62,114 nt of DNA from Desulfurivibrionaceae bacterium (lineage in GTDB: Bacteria > Desulfobacterota > Desulfobulbia > Desulfobulbales > UBA5123). The notes under the pieces are model-generated. The model saw nothing but the letters and a program-made list of their open reading frames with translations, was not told the DNA's origin and did no database searches. A program made the translations under genes and the position numbers. The stretch is taken from NCBI GenBank assembly GCA_030145325.1, contig JAQYVW010000012.1, positions 1 to 62,114 of the forward strand, written 5' to 3'. Each line of letters starts with the position of its first letter. Within the stretch, counting starts at the first letter, position 1. This document shows, piece after piece, positions 8,767 to 18,294 of this stretch.

Positions 8767-9780
8767 TTACTTTCGCCGCTCACCGATGATCCGAACCTCG
8801 GGCTCCAGCCAGATCTGAGTCATGGCAAAAACCTTTTCCTGGACGATTTTCATCAACCTTAAAAAATCATCGGCAGAGGCATGACCCATGTTAACCAGAA
8901 AATTCGCATGTTTAAGGGAAACCATCGCCTCACCAACCTGCAACCCTTTAAGGCCTGCATCCTCTATCAACTTGCCGGCGGCCGGACCGTTGAGTGGATT
9001 CTTAAAAAATGATCCAGCGCTGGCCTTAGCAAGGGGCTGGCTCTCGCGGCGGCGGCGAGACAACTGATGACAGCTCTCTTCTATCTCTTGTCGCGTCCCC
9101 TGTCCCAGACGCAGGGTTACCGCTGCCACCACCTGTCCATGTAAGCCCCAACTCCGATAACGAAAAGGGATCGTCTCACCGGCAAGATCAGCAAGGTTTC
9201 CATTGGTATCAACCACTGTCACCTGTTGCACCAAGGAGCCAATTTCGCGGCCCCAGGCACCAGCATTCATAACCACAGCCCCCCCTATACTGCCAGGAAT
9301 GGAGGTTGCAAACTCCAAGCCGGTGAACTCATGCCCTAGACACCAGTTACCCAAACGAGCCAGACTGCAACCAGCCTCAACGGTAACCAGCACTCCGTGC
9401 TCATCATTGCTAAGCTTCGAAATGGCAGCAAATTGTCGACCCAGATGGAGAACAACTCCAGCAAATCCCTGCTCACAGACCAGGATATTGCTGCCACCGC
9501 CCACCACCAGCCAGTCAATACCATTGGCCTGAAACCCTCGCACCAAACCAGCAAGCTCGGTGGTACACCGTGGCTCAAGCAAAGCTGCTGCCGGCCCACC
9601 CGCACGTAAGGTTGAATAACGCGCCATGGGACAACCCCAGAGAACCTCGCCACCCCACAACCCTTGCACCGTCCTCCGCAGGTCAGCCATCCATTGCGCT
9701 CCTTCCCATGCTCCGCCACTGCCAATAACCGCAGATCTTTTCCGGCTGTTTTCGGCTGCCCAAATTCCTGTAAGGTTCAT
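8767..9780 (-). CDS. murB: UDP-N-acetylenolpyruvoylglucosamine reductase MurB
   Basis: MurB reduces UDP-GlcNAc-enolpyruvate to UDP-MurNAc with NADPH through bound FAD in the cytoplasm. The FAD-binding stretch VVGGGSNILV, the substrate loop SIPGSIGGAVVMNAG, the catalytic serine motif AGSFFKNP and the final glutamate in LEPEVRIIG are all present. The protein is 337 residues, with about 30 extra N-terminal residues. The ATG at 9780 has GGAGG at good spacing, so the extension is likely real. It starts 3 bp after the murC stop. Confidence 0.96.
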   Translation of the reverse strand: MNLTGIWAAENSRKRSAVIGSGGAWEGAQWMADLRRTVQGLWGGEVLWGCPMARYSTLRAGGPAAALLEPRCTTELAGLVRGFQANGIDWLVVGGGSNILVCEQGFAGVVLHLGRQFAAISKLSNDEHGVLVTVEAGCSLARLGNWCLGHEFTGLEFATSIPGSIGGAVVMNAGAWGREIGSLVQQVTVVDTNGNLADLAGETIPFRYRSWGLHGQVVAAVTLRLGQGTRQEIEESCHQLSRRRRESQPLAKASAGSFFKNPLNGPAAGKLIEDAGLKGLQVGEAMVSLKHANFLVNMGHASADDFLRLMKIVQEKVFAMTQIWLEPEVRIIGERRK

Positions 9781-9783
9781 TTT

Positions 9784-11160
9784 TCAGCCTCCAAGTATTT
9801 CCAGCAACTGCTCTCCAACCCGACAGATGTTCCCCGCGCCCAGAGTCACCACCACGTCACCACTCTTCAACAAAGGCTTTACACCTTGCGCCAGGTCAGC
9901 AAACTCCGGTACCAGTTGCACCTGTCGCTGCCCATGCTGCCGAATCCCTTCCAACAGCCATTGAGAACTCACTCCGGCAAGAGGTTGCTCACTCGCCGGA
10001 TAAATATCGGTGAGTACAAGAAGATCCGCGTCATGAAAGGCAGTACAGAAATCCTTGTACAAAGCTTGGGTCCGCGTATAACGATGGGGTTGAAAGAGAA
10101 CCACCAACCGCCGCTTTGGCCAAGCACTACGAACGGCGCCCAGGGTGGCGCGAACTTCGGTGGGGTGATGACCGTAATCATCCATCACCATGATTCCATC
10201 CACCTCACCCTTCACCTGCAAACGCCGCTGTACGCCACTGAATTTCCGTAAAGCCTCGACAATGGTTGCAAAAGGAATCTCCAGCTCAAGTCCTACCACC
10301 ACTGCCGCCAAGGCATTCTGCACATTATGAATACCAGGCATGCCAAGACTTACCTCGCCCAACACCTCATCACCAAGACAAACCTCGAAACGGGACAGAT
10401 AACCATCAACAACTACCTGCCGGGCATGAACATCGGCCTGACTGGCAACTCCGTAGGTAATCACCCTCTTTTTTATCTCGGGTAAGAGGTCGGTGGTATA
10501 GGGATCATCCAGACAGATGATAGCTGCACCGTAAAACGGGATCTTGTCGATGAAGGCCAGAAAGGCCTCCTTGATCTCGTCGATATCCCGGTAGTGATCC
10601 AAGTGCTCAAGATCAACGTTGGTAATAACCTCCACCACCGGCGACAGTTTAAGGAATGAACCATCCGACTCATCTGCCTCGGCAACCAAAAACTCTCCCT
10701 CGCCAAGCTTAGCGTTGGTACCAAGACTGTTCACCTGACCACCGATGACCACGGTGGGGTCAAGCCCGGCTTCCGCCATTACGCATCCCACCATGGAGGT
10801 GGTGGTGGTTTTGCCATGACTACCAGCAATGGCAATACCGTATTTTTTCAACCGCATCAACTCGGCCAGCATCTCAGCCCGGGGGATAACCGGCACCAAC
10901 GCTTCCCGCGCCGCTTGCACCTCCGGGTTATCTTCCTTAACCGCACTGGACACCACCACCACATCGGCACCAACAATCCACTCCCCTTGATGACCGACAT
11001 GAACCGTACAGCCAAGAGCAGCCAAACGCTGGGTAATCTCTGAATCTCGCAAATCAGAACCACTGACCTGATAACCCAGATTAACCAGCAATTCGGCAAT
11101 ACCACTCATGCCGATGCCGCCGATACCGACAAAATGTATATGTTGGGTCTTTCGATACAT
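9784..11160 (-). CDS. murC: UDP-N-acetylmuramate--L-alanine ligase MurC
   Basis: MurC adds the first amino acid, L-alanine, to UDP-MurNAc in the cytoplasm, using ATP. The 458-residue protein has the N-terminal Rossmann motif [14 protein letters not shown] and the ATP-binding P-loop [10 protein letters not shown] near residue 112. It also shows the Mur ligase central-domain residues [10 protein letters not shown] and the C-terminal [10 protein letters not shown] motif characteristic of MurC. All key residues appear intact. It begins 4 bp after murG ends, consistent with one transcript. Confidence 0.97.
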   Translation of the reverse strand: MYRKTQHIHFVGIGGIGMSGIAELLVNLGYQVSGSDLRDSEITQRLAALGCTVHVGHQGEWIVGADVVVVSSAVKEDNPEVQAAREALVPVIPRAEMLAELMRLKKYGIAIAGSHGKTTTTSMVGCVMAEAGLDPTVVIGGQVNSLGTNAKLGEGEFLVAEADESDGSFLKLSPVVEVITNVDLEHLDHYRDIDEIKEAFLAFIDKIPFYGAAIICLDDPYTTDLLPEIKKRVITYGVASQADVHARQVVVDGYLSRFEVCLGDEVLGEVSLGMPGIHNVQNALAAVVVGLELEIPFATIVEALRKFSGVQRRLQVKGEVDGIMVMDDYGHHPTEVRATLGAVRSAWPKRRLVVLFQPHRYTRTQALYKDFCTAFHDADLLVLTDIYPASEQPLAGVSSQWLLEGIRQHGQRQVQLVPEFADLAQGVKPLLKSGDVVVTLGAGNICRVGEQLLEILGG

Positions 11161-11164
11161 AACT

Positions 11165-12307
11165 TTATCCGTTTACCGAGGCCAGAGAGACCAATTCATC
11201 AACGATGCTTTCAGTTGCCTTGGGCAACGATAATTTCCGGGCCATCATGCCCATGCGGGTCCGTTCTTGTAAATTTCCCAACAACCCAACCAGCTCTTTT
11301 GCCAACAAGGCTCCATCAAGCTCACTTTCCCTACACAAGATGGCCCCGCCGGCATCAACCAGATAACGAGCGTTACCTTCCTGATGATCATCGGCGGCAA
11401 AGGGATAAGGAATCAAGATTGACGGCTGCCCATATACCGCCATCTCAGCCAGAGATGTCGCACCAGCACGGGAGACCACTAGCCCCGCCGCCCCGTAAAG
11501 CAACGCCATCTCATCAAAGAAAGCTGCAACTCGCGCCTTTACCCCCAAGGCCTGATACCGCTCCCGAACCCACTGTTCATCACTGGGCCCGGTTTGGTGG
11601 ATAACCTGGAAATCCTCGGGTAATTCACCCGCCGCGCGCTCAACCGCCTCAACCACCAAAGCATTAACTCGGTGGGCGCCCTGACTGCCTCCCAAAACCA
11701 ACAAGGTATTACTCAACTCCTCGCTGGAGGTAGTTTCGTTAGCCTTTGCCAACAACTCGCGTCGAACCGGATTGCCACTCAACCGACACTTCCGGGCCGG
11801 GAAATATTTCTCACTACCCGGAATGGACAGCAACACCCGCTTAACCACCCGTCCCAAAATCCGATTGGCCAACCCCGGCACCGAGTTTTGCTCGTGAATG
11901 GCGGTGGGCACCCCCAACAATCTCGCAGCCAACACCACCGGGCCGGTAACATAGCCACCAACCCCGAAGACTACCCCCGGCCTAAACTTTATGATCAGCC
12001 GCATGGCGGCGAAAAGACTGAACGGCACCTGCAGTAAACCGCCAAGTTTAGCAAACAGGCTTTTCCCCTTCAACCCTCGCGAACGAATCGATACCACCTT
12101 GAAACGGCGATTAGCCAAAGCCTTTTGATCAATTAAGCGCTCAGTACCAACAAACAAAACCTCACTGCCGGGAAATCGATCCAACACCGCTTCGGCCACA
12201 GCAATTCCGGGGAACAGATGCCCACCGGTGCCACCGCCGGTGACCATCACCCGGTAAAAGTTTTGTGCCTGTAAAGAGCCGGTTGCCAAATAACAATCCT
12301 CTTTCAA
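11165..12307 (-). CDS. murG: Undecaprenyldiphospho-muramoylpentapeptide N-acetylglucosaminyltransferase MurG
   Basis: MurG transfers GlcNAc to lipid I to form lipid II at the inner face of the membrane. The glycine-rich donor loop [11 protein letters not shown], the acceptor loop GVGGYVTGP, the motif [11 protein letters not shown] and the nucleotide-sugar loop LGGSQGAH are all present. The start is uncertain. A TTG at 12307 overlaps the stop of the small zinc-ribbon gene. A TTG at 12289 follows AGAGGA at ideal spacing, and a GTG at 12250 would give the usual compact N-terminus. In most genomes ftsW sits immediately upstream; here it does not. Confidence 0.95.
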   Translation of the reverse strand: MKEDCYLATGSLQAQNFYRVMVTGGGTGGHLFPGIAVAEAVLDRFPGSEVLFVGTERLIDQKALANRRFKVVSIRSRGLKGKSLFAKLGGLLQVPFSLFAAMRLIIKFRPGVVFGVGGYVTGPVVLAARLLGVPTAIHEQNSVPGLANRILGRVVKRVLLSIPGSEKYFPARKCRLSGNPVRRELLAKANETTSSEELSNTLLVLGGSQGAHRVNALVVEAVERAAGELPEDFQVIHQTGPSDEQWVRERYQALGVKARVAAFFDEMALLYGAAGLVVSRAGATSLAEMAVYGQPSILIPYPFAADDHQEGNARYLVDAGGAILCRESELDGALLAKELVGLLGNLQERTRMGMMARKLSLPKATESIVDELVSLASVNG

Positions 12308-12477
12308 TCAATTGCTGGCTGAAAATCAGCCCCAAAAGCCATAACCTTTTGCATGGCTTTCCGATAACACTCCGGGCAATATCCATGGGAGAGCTTAACC
12401 AGTCTCCGACACTTACCACCCTCAACCCAACCGCTCTTACTCTTCACCCGTTGACATACGCAGCACACTTTTTCCAT
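12304..12477 (-). CDS. 57-residue zinc-ribbon-like protein in the ftsW slot
   Basis: A 57-codon gene lies between murD and murG. It encodes a small basic protein with cysteines at residues 5, 6, 8, 23, 34 and 37. The pairs C-C-V-C and H-G-Y-C-P-E-C look like a zinc ribbon. The SHGYCPEC block resembles the SHG-[IY]-CP-[DE]-C tail found next to some signalling proteins in Proteobacteria; that likeness is from memory. The ATG at 12477 is preceded directly by nine G residues (AAGGGGGGGGG), which act as the ribosome site. The stop overlaps the most upstream possible murG start. Function is unknown. Its location where ftsW is expected makes it noteworthy. Confidence 0.75.
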   Translation of the reverse strand: MEKVCCVCQRVKSKSGWVEGGKCRRLVKLSHGYCPECYRKAMQKVMAFGADFQPAID

Positions 12478-12486
12478 CCCCCCCCC
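12478..12486 (-). repeat. G9 homopolymer forming the ribosome-binding site of the zinc-ribbon gene
   Basis: Nine consecutive G (coding strand) touch the ATG at 12477. Changes in tract length by slippage would alter spacing between the AAGG core and the start codon and could tune translation of this gene and, by coupling, of murG. Confidence 0.6.
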
Positions 12487-12520
12487 TTACCGACCGGTGG
12501 CCGGATACGTCGACACGTCG

Positions 12521-13960
12521 CTACAGAACGCAGGCATGTCGTGCCTCTTCCACCTTGTGCGCCGCCCCCGACGCAGTTGGCGAAAGCAATCGCATCACCG
12601 CTTTTTGAAACACCTCACCACGGTGTGCGTAACTGGAAAACATATCAAAGCTGGCACAGGCCGGTGAAAGCAAAACCGTATCACCAGGATTTGCTAATCG
12701 CTGCGCTCGACTTACCGCTTCTTCAAGAGTATCTGCATTTACAATATCGGTTAAACCAGCATAGGCAGCCGCCATTTTCTCCCGGGCCTCACCAATAAGA
12801 AACAACACCTTCACCTTTTGCCGGATAGATTCGGCTAACAAACCGTAATCCCCGCCCTTATCGCGACCACCAGCAATCAACAGCACTGACCCAGGCAGGC
12901 CTTCCAAAGCTGAGCTTACTGCGCCGATATTGGTGGCCTTGGAATCATCCACATAGCGAACTCCGGCTATTTCCGCCACCACGGTCAAGCGATGCGCCAA
13001 GGGGGCAAAACCAGCCAGCCCCTTGGTTATGCTCTTGGCACTACAACCCATGATCCGCGCGGCAATAATCGCTGCTGCGGCATTTTCACAGTTTGGCGAT
13101 TCAGCGAGAGCGGTTGAAGACAAATCGTAATCTTCCCGATCGCCAAAACCACTCACCTCAACTCTTGCCCCGACAACCCTTGCCCCTTGCTGACCAGCAA
13201 GATCACGGCCAAAGCAAAACATACGACCTTCCGACCTGTGCTCGGCTCCCTTGATAATTTCCTGATCATCGCCGTTAAGAATCGCTGCTCCACCCGGTCC
13301 CTGATTGCGAAAGAGGCCAAACTTCGAGGCAACATAATCTGCATATGTTTCATAGCGATCAAGATGATCCGGGCTGATGTTCAACAACACCCCAACTTCA
13401 GGGGAGAAGGCTCCGGCAATATCAAGCTGAAAACTACTTATCTCCAGAACCGCCACCTCGGCCTCCTGCTTACCAGCCAAATAATCGGTGAGCGGGGTGC
13501 CGATATTACCGCCGACAAAAACCTTTTTCCCAGCGGCTATCAACAGTTCACCCAGCAAGGTCACCACCGTGCTTTTGCCGTTGGTACCAGTAACCGCCAC
13601 CATGGGCGTTTTCATAAACTGGGCCGCCAACGCCATCTCACCAAAAATCGGAATCCCCATGGCTCTGGCCGCCGTTAAAGGGGGCAGGGTCAACGGCACC
13701 CCAGGACTTAGCAAGATGTGATCAACGCTGCAAAAAAGCTCAGAGGAGTGACCGCCTTCTTCCACAAACACTCTTTCTCCGTCTAAAAACCGGCGGGTCT
13801 CCCGTCCCAACCGGTCCAGACGGCCACCCTCTGAAACCGAAACTCTGGCACCTATTTGCAACAAAAATTTTACAGCCGACAGGCCGGACTTACCCAATCC
13901 CACCACCAATACATTGTCGCCGGGGTTAATCCTAACTTCTTTTGCTCCGCCAACAGTCAT
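12521..13960 (-). CDS. murD: UDP-N-acetylmuramoylalanine--D-glutamate ligase MurD
   Basis: MurD adds D-glutamate to UDP-MurNAc-L-Ala in the cytoplasm. The N-terminal motif VVGLGKSGLSAVKFL, the ATP P-loop VTGTNGKSTVV near residue 125, the central NISPDHLDRY and the C-terminal DDSKATN motif are intact. The ATG at 13960 is preferred over the TTG immediately before it. The product is 479 residues, slightly longer than usual because of a low-complexity C-terminal tail. It is followed after 43 bp by the zinc-ribbon gene rather than ftsW. Confidence 0.96.
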   Translation of the reverse strand: MTVGGAKEVRINPGDNVLVVGLGKSGLSAVKFLLQIGARVSVSEGGRLDRLGRETRRFLDGERVFVEEGGHSSELFCSVDHILLSPGVPLTLPPLTAARAMGIPIFGEMALAAQFMKTPMVAVTGTNGKSTVVTLLGELLIAAGKKVFVGGNIGTPLTDYLAGKQEAEVAVLEISSFQLDIAGAFSPEVGVLLNISPDHLDRYETYADYVASKFGLFRNQGPGGAAILNGDDQEIIKGAEHRSEGRMFCFGRDLAGQQGARVVGARVEVSGFGDREDYDLSSTALAESPNCENAAAAIIAARIMGCSAKSITKGLAGFAPLAHRLTVVAEIAGVRYVDDSKATNIGAVSSALEGLPGSVLLIAGGRDKGGDYGLLAESIRQKVKVLFLIGEAREKMAAAYAGLTDIVNADTLEEAVSRAQRLANPGDTVLLSPACASFDMFSSYAHRGEVFQKAVMRLLSPTASGAAHKVEEARHACVL

Positions 13961-13973
13961 CAACGTAGTATCC

Positions 13974-15053
13974 CTAACGTAATTTCAAGGTTGCCATGGC
14001 AACCAAGGCAAGGATAATGGAAATAATCCAGAATCGAACCACCACCTTGGGCTCCTGCCACCCCTTTTTCTCAAAGTGATGATGAAACGGAGCCATCAGA
14101 AAGATCCGCTTACCGCCACTAACCTTATAAAAGCCAACTTGCAGAATCACCGACAGCGCCTCCATGACAAAGATACCGCCCACCAACGCCAACAAGAACT
14201 CCTGCTTGATCATAATTGCCACCGTGCCCATGGCCCCGCCCAGGGCCAACGAACCAACATCACCCATAAAAACCTGGGCCGGGAAGGCGTTAAACCACAG
14301 GAAACCGAGACTAGCCCCCACTAAGGCACCACAAAATACCGCCAGCTCACCGGCCCCTTCCACATAGGGAATTCCCAGATAGGAGGCAAGGACCACATGC
14401 CCGGCTAGGTATGAAAACAGCAAATACACCCCAGCCGTAATCACGGTTGGCCCTGCCGCCAGGCCATCAAGACCATCAGTGAGATTAACCGCATTGGAGG
14501 CCCCGACGATCACCAGAATGGCAAACAGCACATACCAGTCACCAAGATTAGGGCTCACATCCTTAAAAAACGGCAGGCTGACATGACCGTCAAAGGCCTG
14601 GTGGGCCGAAAGCAGCCAACCAAGCAGCGCCGCCCCGCCGATCTGGAGAAAAATCTTGCCGCGAGCACTCAACCCTGCACTGTTTTTCAACTTTATCTTT
14701 CGGTAGTCATCATAGGCGCCGATGGCTCCGTACCAAAGGGTTATCCCCAGCACCAGCCAAACCAAATGGTTCCGTAAATCAACCCACAGGAGAGTGGTAA
14801 GGGTCACCGCCATAATAATCAGCAGCCCCCCCATGGTGGGCACTCCTTGCTTACTGAAATGCGATTCCGGGCCATCCGCCCGCACCACCTGCCCTATCTG
14901 ATGATCCCGCATCATGGCCACAAACCGCTTCCCACAGAAGATCACCACAAAAAAGGCGGTCAAGGTCGCGCCAATGGAGCGGAAGGTGATATAGCGAAAA
15001 ACATTAAAACCGCCAAACAGGTCATGAAGTGGGAACAGGAAGTGGTAGAGCAT
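13974..15053 (-). CDS. mraY: Phospho-N-acetylmuramoyl-pentapeptide transferase MraY
   Basis: MraY is the ten-helix inner-membrane enzyme that makes lipid I from UDP-MurNAc-pentapeptide and undecaprenyl phosphate. The 359-residue protein is of standard length. It has the catalytic aspartate motif AYDDYRKI, the NLTDGLDGLA and FMGDVGSLALGG motifs, and the histidine cluster MAPFHHHFEKKGW. Its ATG overlaps the murF stop by one base (TAATG), an arrangement typical of translational coupling. Confidence 0.97.
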   Translation of the reverse strand: MLYHFLFPLHDLFGGFNVFRYITFRSIGATLTAFFVVIFCGKRFVAMMRDHQIGQVVRADGPESHFSKQGVPTMGGLLIIMAVTLTTLLWVDLRNHLVWLVLGITLWYGAIGAYDDYRKIKLKNSAGLSARGKIFLQIGGAALLGWLLSAHQAFDGHVSLPFFKDVSPNLGDWYVLFAILVIVGASNAVNLTDGLDGLAAGPTVITAGVYLLFSYLAGHVVLASYLGIPYVEGAGELAVFCGALVGASLGFLWFNAFPAQVFMGDVGSLALGGAMGTVAIMIKQEFLLALVGGIFVMEALSVILQVGFYKVSGGKRIFLMAPFHHHFEKKGWQEPKVVVRFWIISIILALVAMATLKLR

Positions 15054-16561
15054 TAATCAGTTTCTCCCTGAACCATATTTTCCAACTCAGTGAGGATTGT
15101 TTCCATCCGCATTCCGCGTGACCCCTTAACCAGCAGCCAGTCGCCACCCTTGAGGAGGCCATGGGCAACCATGCCGCGCAAAAAATCCACCAGCGCTCCC
15201 TTATCGGCAAAACTCCTGGCCTGACCGCTGCCCATTCCGGCCTGCACAGCGCCGTTGACAATATCCTCTCCAAATTCACCCACAGCTAACAAATAATCGT
15301 AACCCAGGCCACCGGCAGACTTGCCGATGGATACATGCGCGGCTTGACTCTCTTGCCCCAGCTCCAGCATGTCACCCAAAACCGCCACCGCCTGCTGCTC
15401 ACGGCTAGCCCCACCCACTGTTTCCAGAGCGGCCAACATTGAGGCCGGGTTGGCGTTATAGGTGTCGTTGACTACATGCAGGCCGTTGCTAAGTTCACAA
15501 ACCTGCAAACGCTTATCTGTACCCTGGAAAGATTCCAATCCTTTAACAATAAGCGCCAACCGCATCCCCACCCCATGGGCCAGAGCTGCGGCAGCCAAAC
15601 TATTCAAGACATTATGGGTTCCCATGGCCTTGAGCCGCACCCGGCTCTTATCACCCTTAAGATGCAAGGTGAACGAGACCCCCTGCGCGCCCAAATCACG
15701 AATATGGGTGGCCCGAACATCCGCCTGCGGTCTGCGCCCAAAGGTAATCTGCTTTTGCTCACAACCTTTGACCAACTTACGGATGCGCTGATCATCGATA
15801 TTCACCACCAACGTCGCCCAGGATTTAACCCCGGCAAACAACTCGCCCTTGGCCCTGGCCACACCTTCCATGTCGCCAAAACCGGCCAGATGCGCGGCTT
15901 GGATATTAGTGATACAGGCGATATCTGGATCGGCAATCTCAGCCAGACGAGATATCTCTCCGGCCTGGTTCATGCCCATCTCCAGCACCGCCACGTCGTC
16001 CTGACGTCCCAACGGCAACAAGGAGAGAGGAAGGCCCACCAGGTTATTAAAATTCCCCTTGGTCTTCAGGACCCTCTTCTTTTGCGACAAGATAGCGGCC
16101 ACCATCTCTTTCACCGTGGTTTTACCGGAACTACCGGTAATGGCCATCACCTTCAACTTCTCCATCATTGACCGCCGATAAGCGGCGAGATCGCCAAGGG
16201 CAGCAAGAGTGTCTTCAACTAGAATCACCGGCACCGACGGCAAAGGTTCCGGCAGACGTTCCACAACAACCCCTGCCGCCCCTTTACGAATTGCCTCTGC
16301 AACAAAAGAAAGCCCATCAAACTGATCACCAGCAAGAGCCAGGAAAAGATCTCCGACCTCAAGGGAACGAGTATCCGTGGAAATGGAACGGAACTTCGCC
16401 TGTGGGCTGCCACCGACAAATCGCCCGCCAGTGGCGAGCAACACCTGCGACAAAGTCCACGAAGGATCCTGATGGGCCACAAAGCCATAACCAAAATCAG
16501 CAGCGACCCTGCCGATATAAGGGTGATTCCTTCCACCCCCTGCCATCCTATTTAGCTCCAT
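15053..16561 (-). CDS. murF: UDP-N-acetylmuramoyl-tripeptide--D-alanyl-D-alanine ligase MurF
   Basis: MurF joins D-Ala-D-Ala to the UDP-MurNAc-tripeptide. The P-loop ITGSSGKTTVKEM near residue 140, the motif NFNNLVGLPLSL and the C-terminal NDTYNANPASM motif are clear. The 502-residue product has about 30 additional N-terminal residues compared with common MurF proteins. The start at 16561 lies just after a run of eight G (16565-16572), which forms the ribosome site. It is separated from murE by 119 bp, the longest gap within the cluster, which could hold an internal promoter, though none was convincing. Confidence 0.96.
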   Translation of the reverse strand: MELNRMAGGGRNHPYIGRVAADFGYGFVAHQDPSWTLSQVLLATGGRFVGGSPQAKFRSISTDTRSLEVGDLFLALAGDQFDGLSFVAEAIRKGAAGVVVERLPEPLPSVPVILVEDTLAALGDLAAYRRSMMEKLKVMAITGSSGKTTVKEMVAAILSQKKRVLKTKGNFNNLVGLPLSLLPLGRQDDVAVLEMGMNQAGEISRLAEIADPDIACITNIQAAHLAGFGDMEGVARAKGELFAGVKSWATLVVNIDDQRIRKLVKGCEQKQITFGRRPQADVRATHIRDLGAQGVSFTLHLKGDKSRVRLKAMGTHNVLNSLAAAALAHGVGMRLALIVKGLESFQGTDKRLQVCELSNGLHVVNDTYNANPASMLAALETVGGASREQQAVAVLGDMLELGQESQAAHVSIGKSAGGLGYDYLLAVGEFGEDIVNGAVQAGMGSGQARSFADKGALVDFLRGMVAHGLLKGGDWLLVKGSRGMRMETILTELENMVQGETD

Positions 16562-16564
16562 CGT

Positions 16565-16572
16565 CCCCCCCC
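16565..16572 (-). repeat. G8 homopolymer at the murF ribosome-binding site
   Basis: Eight G on the coding strand (GAGGGGGGGGACG before the ATG) serve as the Shine-Dalgarno region of murF. Length variation would shift spacing to the start codon. Confidence 0.5.
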
Positions 16573-16680
16573 TCGTTCAATTGTCACCATTCCGCCGCGT
16601 TTACCGGACTCCCCAAAGTACGCACGACGAAGCAAAATCCCGATTCCATCATATAAACAACATCAAACCGTTACTGGGCC

Positions 16681-18294
16681 TCAGTGATAAATAACCGCCA
16701 GGCTGTTCCGGGCCTCAACTCGATCATCGAAAAATTTCTTACCAGCGCGATCAAGCTGGTAGCACTCATGCCCCTTGCCACTGACCAACACCACATCTCC
16801 AGCGGCGGCGCCTTGCACGCCAACCCGAATGGCTTCCCGCCGCGAAACAATGATGTCATAGCCACGCAACCGACGGTGGCTAAGCAAAGCCTCGCCACGC
16901 ATCCTAGCCACTCCTTGCAAACCGGCTTCAATCTCAGTCAAAATCTCTTCCGGCGCCTCACTGCGAGGATTATCCGAAGTGACCAACACCACGTCAGCCA
17001 AACGCCCGGCAACCTCGCCCATCAAAGGCCGCTTGCCACGATCACGGTCACCGCCGCAACCAAAGATTACGATCAATCGGGCCGGGGTCAAAGCACGCAG
17101 GGTAGACAAAACATTTTCCAGGGCATCGGGAGTATGGGCGTAATCAACAAAAACTGTCGGGCTAGCTCCATCCACCCTGCTTACCCGCTCAAGCCGCCCC
17201 GGCACGCCCCTAAACTGCGCCAGCCCGGAAGCCATCTTGTCAACATCAAGGCCAAGGACTGTTCCCACTCCCAAACAGCCAAGAATATTCTTCAGGTTGT
17301 AACCGCCAACCATCTGCGTCTTTAACTGCATGGAACCGCCGGGCAAGGTTATTTCCGCCTCAATGCCACCCAGTCCACCACTATGCGAAACCGGAAAAAT
17401 ATCGTTATCCGCACCCAACCCGCAGGTGACAATCTTACCCTTTGCCGCTCGCCAAGAATGAGTATCGGCAAGGTTCCGGGCCAAACGACGCCCCCAGTAA
17501 CCCTCACCTGTCACCTCGCAATCATCTTTAGCGCCATCCTGTAAGATCACTGCCACCGCCTCTTTTTTTAGATGCGCCTGAAACAACAACTGCTTGGCCT
17601 TGAAATAACTTTCCATATCGCCATGAAAATCAAGATGATCCCGACTGAGATTGGTAAACAGGGCCACATCGAAGAATACCCCCTGCAATCTCTTTTGCGC
17701 CAGAGCATGGGACGACACCTCCATCACCACATGACTAACCTGCTCCTCGGCCATCTCCCACAGCAGTTTTTGCAGCTGCACCGGTTCCGGGGTAGTAAAC
17801 GGAGCCGCAATCTCCCTACCGGCAAAACGATAATTAACCGTCCCAATCACCCCGGGTCGAGCGCCTGCCGCCACCAGCACCTCCTCCAGCAGATAAGAGG
17901 TGGTGGTTTTGCCGTTGGTGCCGGTAATGGCGATCATCTGCAGGCGGCGGACGGGATGATCATAAAACGCCGCCGCCACTTCTCCCAGCGCCAGCCGGGT
18001 ATCTGCAACCATCACCCGCACTACGGGACTAGAACCTTGGACAAACTCAGTCAACCCCTGTTCAACAAGAACGGCAGCACAACCCTTGGCTTCTGCCTGC
18101 GCCACAAATTGATGTCCATCAACCCGCAGACCCGAAATGGCCACAAACAAAACTCCAGGGCCAGCCTTACGAGAATCAGCGGTGATGGCGGTTATAGTCA
18201 CGCCCTGAAGATCACCGTCAACCTGTACATCCAACCCCTTAAGCAACTCCGCAAGATCCTTGGCCCGGCCATTCGCACCCACAGTCACGCTCAC
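16681..18294 (-). CDS. murE: UDP-MurNAc-L-Ala-D-Glu--meso-diaminopimelate ligase MurE
   Basis: MurE adds the third residue of the stem peptide. The P-loop ITGTNGKTTTSYL near residue 122 and the central NLSRDHLDFHG motif are present. The DNPR motif (SDNPRSE) recognises meso-diaminopimelate rather than lysine, so the wall is meso-DAP type. The 537-residue protein is somewhat long because of an insertion around residues 255-300. The start is GTG at 18294 and overlaps the ftsI stop by four bases (GTGA). Confidence 0.96.
   Translation of the reverse strand: MSVTVGANGRAKDLAELLKGLDVQVDGDLQGVTITAITADSRKAGPGVLFVAISGLRVDGHQFVAQAEAKGCAAVLVEQGLTEFVQGSSPVVRVMVADTRLALGEVAAAFYDHPVRRLQMIAITGTNGKTTTSYLLEEVLVAAGARPGVIGTVNYRFAGREIAAPFTTPEPVQLQKLLWEMAEEQVSHVVMEVSSHALAQKRLQGVFFDVALFTNLSRDHLDFHGDMESYFKAKQLLFQAHLKKEAVAVILQDGAKDDCEVTGEGYWGRRLARNLADTHSWRAAKGKIVTCGLGADNDIFPVSHSGGLGGIEAEITLPGGSMQLKTQMVGGYNLKNILGCLGVGTVLGLDVDKMASGLAQFRGVPGRLERVSRVDGASPTVFVDYAHTPDALENVLSTLRALTPARLIVIFGCGGDRDRGKRPLMGEVAGRLADVVLVTSDNPRSEAPEEILTEIEAGLQGVARMRGEALLSHRRLRGYDIIVSRREAIRVGVQGAAAGDVVLVSGKGHECYQLDRAGKKFFDDRVEARNSLAVIYH

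Noticed and set aside
13974-15053. Possible catalytic loss in MraY like that in FtsI
   Set aside because: The aspartate and histidine motifs are intact; the single Ala in VVRADGPESH is outside the known catalytic set.
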